64,000 bases of DNA. Origin: Pontibacter sp. HSC-14F20 (GTDB lineage: Bacteria > Bacteroidota > Bacteroidia > Cytophagales > Hymenobacteraceae). The notes beneath the pieces were generated by a model that saw only the letters and a program-made list of their open reading frames with translations, was not told where the DNA came from and searched no databases. The stretch spans positions 124,001 to 188,000 of the forward strand of contig NZ_JAHZTC010000003.1 in assembly GCF_019599265.1 (NCBI RefSeq), given 5' to 3'. Positions 1-6,830 of the stretch are shown piece after piece. Position 1 is the first letter of the stretch, and every line of letters begins with the position of its first letter. The translations under genes were made by a program, and so were the position numbers.

Positions 1-733
1 TTCGTATAAAGAGGCGCAGCAGAAACGCGACGAACTCACCGACCAGTTGCTGAAACAGAATCAGAACCTGCAGCAGTTCGCCTACATTGTGTCGCATAAC
101 CTGAGGGCTCCTATTGCTAACATACTGGGCCTTACCACCATCTACAACAAGCACAAGCCCGATTCGCCTATGAACCCCCGGGTGATTGAGAACCTGTTTA
201 AATCTGCAAAACTCCTCGATACAACGATACGCGACCTGAATGACATCCTCACGATCAGGAGCGAACTCAACAGTTTGCGGGAAGAGATGAGGTTTGAGAG
301 TGTGTTCAAAGAAGTATATGAGAGTCTACCGGCAGAATTGCTGGGTGAGCACATGTGGTTGGAGCGGGACTTTGAAGAGGCGCCTACTGTTATAGGTGTT
401 CGAAGTTATGTGCACAGTATTATGTACAATCTTATAACAAATGCTTTGAAATACCGATCGCCTGACAGAAATTTGCATCTGCGGCTTAAAACTTTCACTA
501 TTCCTAACTATATTTGTCTCAGCGTAACAGATAATGGTCTCGGAATCGATCTGAGTAAGGACAAAGCAAAGGTTTTCGGTTTGTACAAGCGATTCCATTC
601 TCACGGAGAAGGACGGGGTTTGGGGTTACACCTTGTCAAAACCCAGACTGAGCTGCTAGGCGGCAAAGTGGAAGTAGATAGCCAAGTGAATGTGGGTACT
701 ACTTTTAATATTTATTTTAGACACACCCTGTAG
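1..733 (+). CDS. Sensor histidine kinase, C-terminal part (5' truncated by window edge)
   Basis: The frame is open from base 2, so the gene starts left of the window. The visible part begins with a hydrophilic coiled-coil linker, then an HisKA H-box (SHNLRAPI, the histidine encoded near base 95) and an HATPase domain with an N-box (NALKYRS), a G1 box (DNGLGI) and a G2 box (GRGLGLHLV). This is the transmitter core of a sensor kinase that autophosphorylates on histidine; its sensor part is not visible. The HNLRAPI variant is usual in PAS-type kinases of Bacteroidota. The stop lies 2 bp before a single-domain receiver gene, so the two are probably co-transcribed partners. Confidence 0.9.
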   Translation, partial: SYKEAQQKRDELTDQLLKQNQNLQQFAYIVSHNLRAPIANILGLTTIYNKHKPDSPMNPRVIENLFKSAKLLDTTIRDLNDILTIRSELNSLREEMRFESVFKEVYESLPAELLGEHMWLERDFEEAPTVIGVRSYVHSIMYNLITNALKYRSPDRNLHLRLKTFTIPNYICLSVTDNGLGIDLSKDKAKVFGLYKRFHSHGEGRGLGLHLVKTQTELLGGKVEVDSQVNVGTTFNIYFRHTL

Positions 734-735
734 TA

Positions 736-1152
736 ATGAATACATTGAAAAGAGTTGTTTTGATTGATGATGATGAGGTAAATAATTTTGTTTGCGAGAG
801 CATCATCCGAAATGAGAACTTTGCAAAGGACGTCTTCAGCTTTCAAGGCGCTGAAGAAGCCCTTGATTTTTTGAAATCTTCTGTTGAATCAACCGGAGAC
901 AAATTTCCTGATCTGATCTTTCTAGATATTAATATGCCGGGAATGGACGGTTGGAATTTTATTGAGGAGTACCGCAAACTGCCGGAGTACGCGACCCAAA
1001 AGTGCAGCCTGTTTATGCTTTCCTCGGCCGTGGACCGCAAAGACATTCAGTGTGCCCGCAGCCACAAAGAAGTAAAAGAATTTTTCTCGAAGCCACTTTC
1101 CCCGGAAATCCTCGAATTCATTAAAGAAGAATTTTTGGTGCGTGTAGAGTAA
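736..1152 (+). CDS. Single-domain response regulator (CheY/Rcp1-like receiver)
   Basis: A 138-residue protein made only of a receiver domain. The acidic cluster is D11-D13 (LIDDDEVNNF), the phosphoacceptor is D64 (FLDINMPGMDGW), and the conserved lysine is K119 (FSKPLSP). There is no DNA-binding output domain, so it probably works by protein contact or as a phosphorelay partner. Its ATG lies 2 bp after the stop of the upstream kinase, indicating an operon. A strong hairpin terminator follows. Confidence 0.93.
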   Translation: MNTLKRVVLIDDDEVNNFVCESIIRNENFAKDVFSFQGAEEALDFLKSSVESTGDKFPDLIFLDINMPGMDGWNFIEEYRKLPEYATQKCSLFMLSSAVDRKDIQCARSHKEVKEFFSKPLSPEILEFIKEEFLVRVE

Positions 1153-1170
1153 GCTTCCCCCTTCAGCAGC

Positions 1171-1212
1171 AAAAGCGCATGCCCCGTCTTTACCGACTTA
1201 GCATGCGCTTTT
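1171..1212 (+). terminator. Rho-independent terminator after the receiver gene
   Basis: Perfect 12-bp inverted repeat (AAAAGCGCATGC at 1171-1182 and its complement at 1201-1212) with an 18-nt loop, followed by a T-rich stretch. It ends the kinase/receiver operon. Confidence 0.75.
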
Positions 1213-1290
1213 GCTTTTTGGAAGTTCTCCCCATTTAGTAGTGTCTTAATGCTTCTTATACCTGCAGATCTTTTCTGATCCTGCTATACC

Positions 1291-1869
1291 TTAGTTTACA
1301 TTATCAAGCGGCTTCCGCATTGGAGCTGCGGCTTTCTTGTATTCTGATGGCGACATGCCGGTTACCTGCTTGAACTGGCCCGACAGGTGCGCTACGCTGC
1401 TATACCCTAACTCAAAGCTGATCTGACTCAGACTCAACTCGTTGTAGGCCATAAGTTCTTTTACCCGTTCTACTTTCTGCAATACCACGTAGCGTGCAAT
1501 TGTGAGCCCCTCCTCCGCTGAAAAGAGCGCACTCAGGTAGTGGTAGTCACGACCGAGCTGCTGTGCCAGGTAGTCCGAAATGTTGATCTTCAGGTTCTCC
1601 ACCTCACCCGAGCGGATCAGTTCGATGATGGCGATCTTGATCTTCTCGACGAGCTCCGCCTTCTTGTCTTCTATCAGCTCAAAGCCATTCTCCTGCAAGG
1701 CCTCCCGTAGTTGTTGCATTTGTTCGGCTGAGGGTTCCTGTTCAAGTTTCACTTCGCCCAATTGTATGGCCAGTGGCTGTAAATCGAGCTTGTCGAGTTC
1801 CTGGGTTACCACTTTAAGGCAACGGGGGCAAACCATGTTGCGGATGTGTAATGTATGTGGCTGTGTCAT
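1291..1869 (-). CDS. HMA-like domain fused to AraC-family regulator
   Basis: A 192-residue transcription factor. Residues 1-70 resemble a heavy-metal-associated fold with a metal-binding CxxC (C14 and C17, NMVCPRCLKV) and an HMA-like end (ENGFEL). Residues 90-185 are an AraC/XylS double helix-turn-helix with the typical second-helix region (ISFELGYSSVAHLSGQFKQVTGMSPSEYKK, abridged: LGYSS, FKQVTGMSPSEY). Proteins of this build occur in Bacteroidota near metal transporters; here no metal pump is adjacent, so the ligand is unknown. Inference: a metal or thiol-responsive regulator. The HMA fold is weak apart from the CxxC. Confidence 0.85.
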   Translation of the reverse strand: MTQPHTLHIRNMVCPRCLKVVTQELDKLDLQPLAIQLGEVKLEQEPSAEQMQQLREALQENGFELIEDKKAELVEKIKIAIIELIRSGEVENLKINISDYLAQQLGRDYHYLSALFSAEEGLTIARYVVLQKVERVKELMAYNELSLSQISFELGYSSVAHLSGQFKQVTGMSPSEYKKAAAPMRKPLDNVN

Positions 1870-2133
1870 TTTATCTATGTTGACATTTTTACAGGACAGC
1901 TATACCTGAAAACAACATTCTGCCTTGGGTGCATACCTGCCTATACCTACGCAAATCTAACAAAACATATCACCCCACCACACCTGGTACCTGCTGCAAA
2001 TCATGCCGCGCCCCGGCGCCTGTTTTGAATTATTACAATACACTTCCTGTTGTAGCCTTATTCACCCCAGCTATACCTGCTAGCGGTATGCGGGGCTCAC
2101 AAATAAAATAAGAGCAAGCCGGAATAATAGACT

Positions 2134-2141
2134 TACCTTTG
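2134..2141 (+). promoter_or_regulatory. Bacteroidota -7 box (TACCTTTG) for the DEAD-box gene
   Basis: TACCTTTG matches TAnnTTTG exactly and lies 24 bp before the helicase ATG. No convincing -33 TTG is seen at the right distance. Confidence 0.5.
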
Positions 2142-2164
2142 TAGCTTGCAATAATCAATCATAC

Positions 2165-3571
2165 ATGACATTTAGCGAATTAAATTTAATAGAACCGATC
2201 CTGAAGGCGCTTCAGGCAGAGGGCTATACACAGCCTACGCCTATACAGGAACGTGCTATACCTCATCTTTTGGCGGGCACCGATGTGCTTGGCTGCGCCC
2301 AGACGGGTACAGGCAAGACCGCTGCCTTTGCCATACCTGTGCTGCAGATGCTGCACAACCAGAAAAACAGAGCACCCAAAACGATCAAAACGCTTATCCT
2401 GACTCCTACACGGGAGCTGGCCATACAGATAAATGAAAGCTTTGCCGCTTACGGCAAAAACACCGACGTGCGCCATACCGTTATTTTCGGTGGTGTATCG
2501 CAGCATGCGCAGGTACAGGAACTGAAGCGTGGCATCGACGTGCTCATCGCTACGCCAGGCCGCCTGCTCGACCTGATCGGTCAGGGTTTTATTTCCCTGA
2601 AGCATGTGGAATTCTTTGTGCTCGATGAAGCAGACCGTATGCTCGACATGGGTTTTATCCATGACATCAAGCGCATTATACCAATGCTACCGAAGCAGCG
2701 CCAGTCGCTGTTCTTCTCTGCCACGATGCCTCCTGTTATTCAGGCGTTGGCCGATACTATCCTGGTAAACCCGGTGAAGGTAGAGGTAACTCCTGTGTCG
2801 TCTACAGCTGAAAAAGTTGGGCAAACGGTATATTTTGTAGAGAAAAACGATAAGCGCGACCTGCTGCGTCACCTGCTTTCTGATCAGGATATAGAACGCG
2901 TGCTGGTGTTCACCAGAACAAAGCACGGCGCCGACCGGGTTGTGAAGGATCTCAACAAAGTTAACATACAGGCAGAAGCCATTCATGGCAATAAATCGCA
3001 GAATGCGCGTCAGCGTGCTTTAGGTAATTTTAAGGCAGGTGCAACACGCGTGCTGGTGGCGACAGATATAGCCGCCCGAGGTATAGATGTGGAGGAGCTG
3101 TCGCACGTAATCAATTACGAGTTGCCAAACGAGCCCGAAACGTACGTACACCGCATTGGTCGTACAGGCCGTGCCGGCAACGAAGGTATAGCACTGTCGT
3201 TTTGCGATGAAGAAGAACGCTATTACCTGCACGATATCCAGAAGCTGATCAACAAGCAGATCAAGGTAGATGCAGACCATCCGTTTGCTTTGCCGAAGCA
3301 CTTATCGGTGAACCTGGAGAATGCCAAGAAACCGAAAGGCCCGGCTGGCAGAGAGCCCCGCAACAAAACAGCTTCTAGCAACAGCAACCGTGCTGCAAGT
3401 GGTAACAAACCATCCGGAAACGGTAATAACCGATCAGGCAGAAGCGAAGGAAACAGCCGTGCAACAGCAAGCGCAGGCACTAGTAGCCGCTCAGCTAACG
3501 GCAACCGCAGAAACTGGCGCGATAAAAAAGGCAGTGGTCAAAGCAGACCATCCGGAAATCTGGAATACTAG
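2165..3571 (+). CDS. DEAD-box RNA helicase, RhlE-like
   Basis: A 468-residue ATP-dependent RNA helicase with all core motifs in order: Q motif (PTPIQ, Q28), Walker A AQTGTGKT (45-52), [17 protein letters not shown] (154-157), SAT, ARGID and HRIGRTGR (about 326-333). The last 90 residues are a low-complexity tail rich in Gly, Asn, Ser and Arg, typical of RhlE/CsdA-type helicases and likely to bind RNA. Probable roles are ribosome assembly, RNA turnover or cold adaptation. It is monocistronic, with a -7 box upstream and a strong hairpin after the stop. Confidence 0.96.
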   Translation: MTFSELNLIEPILKALQAEGYTQPTPIQERAIPHLLAGTDVLGCAQTGTGKTAAFAIPVLQMLHNQKNRAPKTIKTLILTPTRELAIQINESFAAYGKNTDVRHTVIFGGVSQHAQVQELKRGIDVLIATPGRLLDLIGQGFISLKHVEFFVLDEADRMLDMGFIHDIKRIIPMLPKQRQSLFFSATMPPVIQALADTILVNPVKVEVTPVSSTAEKVGQTVYFVEKNDKRDLLRHLLSDQDIERVLVFTRTKHGADRVVKDLNKVNIQAEAIHGNKSQNARQRALGNFKAGATRVLVATDIAARGIDVEELSHVINYELPNEPETYVHRIGRTGRAGNEGIALSFCDEEERYYLHDIQKLINKQIKVDADHPFALPKHLSVNLENAKKPKGPAGREPRNKTASSNSNRAASGNKPSGNGNNRSGRSEGNSRATASAGTSSRSANGNRRNWRDKKGSGQSRPSGNLEY

Positions 3572-3584
3572 CCTTTCGTAACAT

Positions 3585-3622
3585 AAAAAGCCCCGCCTCT
3601 TCGTAAAGAGGCGGGGCTTTTT
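3585..3622. terminator. Bidirectional terminator between convergent genes
   Basis: A 17-bp perfect stem (3585-3601 with 3606-3622) and a CGTA loop. The flanking A and T runs suit termination in both directions, serving the helicase gene (+) and the small gene at 3648-4019 (-). Confidence 0.85.
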
Positions 3623-3647
3623 GCTATATTCAGGTATAGGCTATACC

Positions 3648-4019
3648 CTAAATGCGGCTTTGGTCGCTGTCGTTGGGTTCAGTGTCGTTCTCGCCAAAAG
3701 GCTGCTGGCGGGTGCGAATCCCGTTTACATCATCGTCCATGGCCGTATCGCTGCCCTCGTATTCAAAACCGGGGCCCTGGGCAAATTCCTCTGTACTCTT
3801 AGGGTTATTGGCGCCATAGCCGGTCGTTTCGTTTCCCTGTATGTGCAGGTTTTCCAGACTGTCTTTCTGGTCGTCTCGCTCCAGCGCTCCTCCATACCCT
3901 ACGTTGCGCTTGGCAGACGGATCGGGGCTGTTGCCCATGGTCTGGCTTTTGCGGTGCTCATCGTTTACATTCTTAGGCCTGTTGGGCGTGTTCTGTATAT
4001 CTTCATCTCTGGTTGCCAT
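3648..4019 (-). CDS. Small acidic, probably disordered hypothetical protein
   Basis: A 123-residue protein rich in Asp, Glu, Asn, Gln, Gly and Pro, with no signal peptide, no membrane segment and hardly any hydrophobic core. It starts MATRDEDIQN and is hydrophilic throughout, which suggests an intrinsically disordered protein. I do not recognise a family. It is convergent with the helicase and shares its terminator. It may be a stress-type hydrophilin, but that is only a guess from composition. Confidence 0.65.
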   Translation of the reverse strand: MATRDEDIQNTPNRPKNVNDEHRKSQTMGNSPDPSAKRNVGYGGALERDDQKDSLENLHIQGNETTGYGANNPKSTEEFAQGPGFEYEGSDTAMDDDVNGIRTRQQPFGENDTEPNDSDQSRI

Positions 4020-4222
4020 AATTCAATTCGTTTGTTTACCTGTGTATACGCTCCCCCCGGAGATCAGTTAGGTATAACAATTTTTACTTAACATAAAAAT
4101 TCAACCAATCACTTTTATACATCTCCCGTTTCTTTCAATTATCTTTGAGCGAAATAAGATAAGCCGATGGCACGTATGGCAGCCCGATAGCGTTACAGAA
4201 AGAACCGGCAGCAAAAAAACTT

Positions 4223-4450
4223 ATGAAACTATCAAAAATATACGATCCGCGGGAAATGAACTCTTACCAGTTTGTGGCCATGACGGGCCTGGTAATGACC
4301 ATTCTGGCGAACGTCATCTTATTGTTCATCGGTAAGACAGTGGAGAATTTTAATGCGCTATACCTGTGCTGGTTTGTTTTCTTTGGGGCGGGTACCATCG
4401 CCAATTTCAACAGCAAGCCCGGTGACCACGATCATCACCACCATCATTAA
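4223..4450 (+). CDS. Small two-helix membrane protein with natural polyhistidine tail
   Basis: A 75-residue protein with two hydrophobic helices (about residues 17-37 and 43-61) and a short cytoplasm-like N-terminus. The C-terminus ends in DHDHHHHH, a natural histidine cluster that could bind metal. No known family is recognised. The ATG at 4223 follows an A-rich stretch. It stands alone, convergent with the hydrolase gene to its right, with only 20 bp between the two stops. Confidence 0.65.
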   Translation: MKLSKIYDPREMNSYQFVAMTGLVMTILANVILLFIGKTVENFNALYLCWFVFFGAGTIANFNSKPGDHDHHHHH

Positions 4451-4470
4451 ATAGAGCCATCAGGTATAGC

Positions 4471-5466
4471 TTACTGCTTCAGGAACTCCAGCAGCGCTTT
4501 GTGAAACTGGTCCGGCGCCTCGATGTGCGGGATATGCCCCACCCCGTTTAACTCCAGCAATCGTGCGTTAGGTATTGCACCGGCCGTCTGCTGGCCCAAT
4601 TGCGGATATTGCCCATACAGCTTCCGCTCCTCCTCACTTTTGATATAGGCCTTGCCTACCACCGTGCGATCCTCCAACCCGATAGCCAGCAGCACCGGCA
4701 TTTTCAGGTCGCTGAATTCATAGACCACCGGTTGTTCGTAGATCATGGCATAGGTATGCGCAGCCACGCGGGCTACTTGCGGGTAATCCGGACTGCGCAG
4801 CTGTGCGGCAGGTATACGCACCCACTCTTCGTAGGCTGGCTTCCAGGAGGTATAGTAGGTTTTATGATAGTCGCCAATACCTGCCTCCGTACGTTTCAGC
4901 TCATCCTGGTATAACTCGTCCAGACTCTTGTACGGCACCATGCGGCGGTAATCTTCCAGCCCGATCGGGTTTTCGAGTACCAGCTTAGCGGTTGTTTCCG
5001 GATACATGAGTGCAAAGCGTGTGGCGAGCATGCCGCCCATGGAGTGCCCGACTACCGCTGCTTCCCTGATTTTGAGATGATCCAATAGTTGACGCGTGTG
5101 CTGCGCCAGTTGATGAAAGCTGTAATGCACTTCCGCCTTGTCTGACTTGCCGAAGCCCAGCTGATCCGGCACTACGACCCGATAGCCTTGCCCTGCCAGA
5201 AAATTCATCGTTTGCTGCCAATAGGCTCCCAGAAAATTCTTGCCATGCAGGAGCACCACTGTCTGCGGATTTTTGAAACTGGTGGGCGGAGACACATCCA
5301 TGTAAGCCATCCGATACTTCTGCCCCTCCTGCTCCACTTCCAGGTAATTGACCGGGTAACGGTAGGCGTAGTCGCTCAGAGTGGCATTGTAGGTCCGCTG
5401 CGATTGTGCCGCAGCCGGAAAATGGAAAAGCAAAAGGAAGAAGAAGGGGTATAGCAAGTTTTTCAT
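4471..5466 (-). CDS. Secreted alpha/beta hydrolase
   Basis: A 331-residue exported hydrolase. Residues 1-20 form a signal peptide ending AAA-QSQ. The alpha/beta-hydrolase core shows an HG oxyanion motif (LLHGKNF, H74-G75), a nucleophile elbow GHSMGG with S142, an acid in GLEDRTV (D266) and a catalytic histidine in GVGHIPH (H311). The family includes esterases, epoxide hydrolases and haloperoxidase-like enzymes; the substrate cannot be told from sequence. It probably acts in the periplasm. No operon partner is evident. Confidence 0.9.
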   Translation of the reverse strand: MKNLLYPFFFLLLFHFPAAAQSQRTYNATLSDYAYRYPVNYLEVEQEGQKYRMAYMDVSPPTSFKNPQTVVLLHGKNFLGAYWQQTMNFLAGQGYRVVVPDQLGFGKSDKAEVHYSFHQLAQHTRQLLDHLKIREAAVVGHSMGGMLATRFALMYPETTAKLVLENPIGLEDYRRMVPYKSLDELYQDELKRTEAGIGDYHKTYYTSWKPAYEEWVRIPAAQLRSPDYPQVARVAAHTYAMIYEQPVVYEFSDLKMPVLLAIGLEDRTVVGKAYIKSEEERKLYGQYPQLGQQTAGAIPNARLLELNGVGHIPHIEAPDQFHKALLEFLKQ

Positions 5467-5526
5467 CAGCGCAGGTATAGGTCCAGCTCTTTTTACTTTG
5501 TGTAGGCCCTAAGAGTTATCATACAA

Positions 5527-5553
5527 AAGCCCGGCACTTCGGGCGCCGGGCTT
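5527..5553 (-). terminator. Terminator after the T9SS-sorted protein
   Basis: AAGCCCGGC (5527-5535) pairs with GCCGGGCTT (5545-5553). Read on the minus strand the hairpin is followed by TTTTGTAT, which fits the end of the gene at 5594-6688. Confidence 0.75.
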
Positions 5554-5593
5554 CTCTACTGAATCAATCTATTTTACGGTATGTTTACTTGTT

Positions 5594-6688
5594 CTATTGC
5601 ACCAGTATTTTTTTGGTATGATAACGGTCTCCCTGCGCTAGCTGCAGGAAATAAAGGCCCCGGCCAAAAGGCGTCAGGTCGATGTCGCGTTCATAAGTTC
5701 CGGTCAGGTTTTCTACCGTGTCCACAAACACTTCCCGGCCTTTGTCATCCATTACCCGCACCACGGTGGTACCCTTGTTTTTGAGTGAAAACTTCAGGTT
5801 GAAGCGCCCGTTGTTTGGGTTTGGAGAGAAGTGGATCTCTTCCATTTTCAACTCTTCCCGTGACTTCATTTCGACGGGAGCGCCCGTGGCCTTCAACTGT
5901 TCTTTATCAGCTTTCGTCACATCCTCCACTTTGGCCTTGCGCACAATAAAAATAGCCCGGCCGGGTCTGGCAAAGTGGAAACCTGCCTCCTCGCCTGTCA
6001 CCTCTTCCTCTTTTCCGTCACGATCGATGCGGTATACCTTCTTCTGACCGTCTTTTACAATCACTTTAAAGTTCACATTCTCGTGCAGTTTCATCAGCGA
6101 GTCGATGCGCTCCTGGCTTGGCATCGCGCTCACAATAATGCGCTCTATCTCTTTCGGGTTGATGTTGATGGCCTTGCCCATTTCTTCGAAATGAACAAAA
6201 GCGGAATCAGGGAAACGTTGCATAAACACCCGTGGTCCAGCACCCATCAGCAGCGAGTCGCCCTGTATGACCTTGAAGCGCTTCACCATCTCTTTGCTCA
6301 GGCTATCGGCCGACAAAGTGAGCACATGCACCTCTTTCATGGCTCTTCTCATAGCGGTGTCGGCTTTAAGGCTGTGCACTCTGGCTTTAAATACCGCATC
6401 CCCCTCCTTGCCCAAGGTATAAGCTCTTATTTTCTCGTCCATCAGACGCAATTGCGCTGTATCGAGCCGGGCAGCTTTCAGGGCTTTGGCAATGGCCTCT
6501 TCCGTCTCGGCTGTAATGGTAGTGTCGATAACCTCCGTTTTGCCATCCACGGTACGGATCATCTTGATGTGCATTTTACGCTTTTGCTGTCCTGACTCCT
6601 GTGCCAGGGCACCGTACAGGGGAAGAAGTCCCATCAGCAAGGCCAGGGCCAGTCTGAGCAAGGGTTGGAAGTTGAGGAAGAGATTCAT
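5594..6688 (-). CDS. Secreted protein with type IX secretion C-terminal sorting domain
   Basis: A 364-residue protein with an N-terminal signal peptide (about 1-29, ending YGALA). The central 250 residues are charged, mostly helical, and match no domain I know. The last 80 residues are a type A T9SS sorting domain: FSPNPNNGRFNLKF start, a VRVMDDKGREVF strand, GLYFLQL and a final KKILVQ. It should cross the outer membrane through the type IX system and be surface-attached or released. It is divergent from the sensor kinase at 6831, and the shared intergenic region holds a candidate operator, so it may be a target of that system. Confidence 0.85.
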   Translation of the reverse strand: MNLFLNFQPLLRLALALLMGLLPLYGALAQESGQQKRKMHIKMIRTVDGKTEVIDTTITAETEEAIAKALKAARLDTAQLRLMDEKIRAYTLGKEGDAVFKARVHSLKADTAMRRAMKEVHVLTLSADSLSKEMVKRFKVIQGDSLLMGAGPRVFMQRFPDSAFVHFEEMGKAININPKEIERIIVSAMPSQERIDSLMKLHENVNFKVIVKDGQKKVYRIDRDGKEEEVTGEEAGFHFARPGRAIFIVRKAKVEDVTKADKEQLKATGAPVEMKSREELKMEEIHFSPNPNNGRFNLKFSLKNKGTTVVRVMDDKGREVFVDTVENLTGTYERDIDLTPFGRGLYFLQLAQGDRYHTKKILVQ

Positions 6689-6724
6689 AGTGATCAGGTA
6701 TAAGAGGTTAGTGAATCGTTTCTA

Positions 6725-6732
6725 CAAATGTA
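6725..6732 (-). promoter_or_regulatory. -7 box (TACATTTG) of the T9SS-sorted protein gene
   Basis: On the minus strand this is TACATTTG, an exact TAnnTTTG match 37 bp before the ATG at 6688. The same octamer is used ahead of the SulP gene at 57559-57566. Confidence 0.55.
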
Positions 6733-6754
6733 CGCTAGCCCGGATCTCCCAAGC

Positions 6755-6793
6755 GTTAAAGCCAGGTTAAAGTCTGTTAATGAAAAGTTAAAG
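6755..6793. promoter_or_regulatory. Candidate response-regulator operator: four GTTAA(A/T)G direct repeats
   Basis: Heptamers begin at 6755, 6766, 6776 and 6787: GTTAAAG, GTTAAAG, GTTAATG and GTTAAAG, spaced 11, 10 and 11 bp. Such helically phased direct repeats are how OmpR/PhoB-type regulators bind; PmrA boxes are a known analogue. The array lies between the two divergent -7 boxes at 6725-6732 and 6819-6826, so it could control both the T9SS-sorted protein and the kinase operon. Confidence 0.6.
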
Positions 6794-6818
6794 TAATGGA
6801 CAAGCCAGACGAAATACG

Positions 6819-6826
6819 TAAATTTG
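6819..6826 (+). promoter_or_regulatory. -7 box (TAAATTTG) of the kinase/regulator operon
   Basis: TAAATTTG fits TAnnTTTG and ends only 4 bp before the GTG used as the kinase start. If the box is real, the transcript would be leaderless or nearly so. Confidence 0.45.
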
Positions 6827-6830
6827 TGAT

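Noticed and set aside
1929..2111. A 60-codon plus-strand frame between the AraC-like gene and the helicase
   Set aside because: No start signal, no domain, and unusual residue composition; more likely intergenic DNA carrying several copies of the iterated motif.
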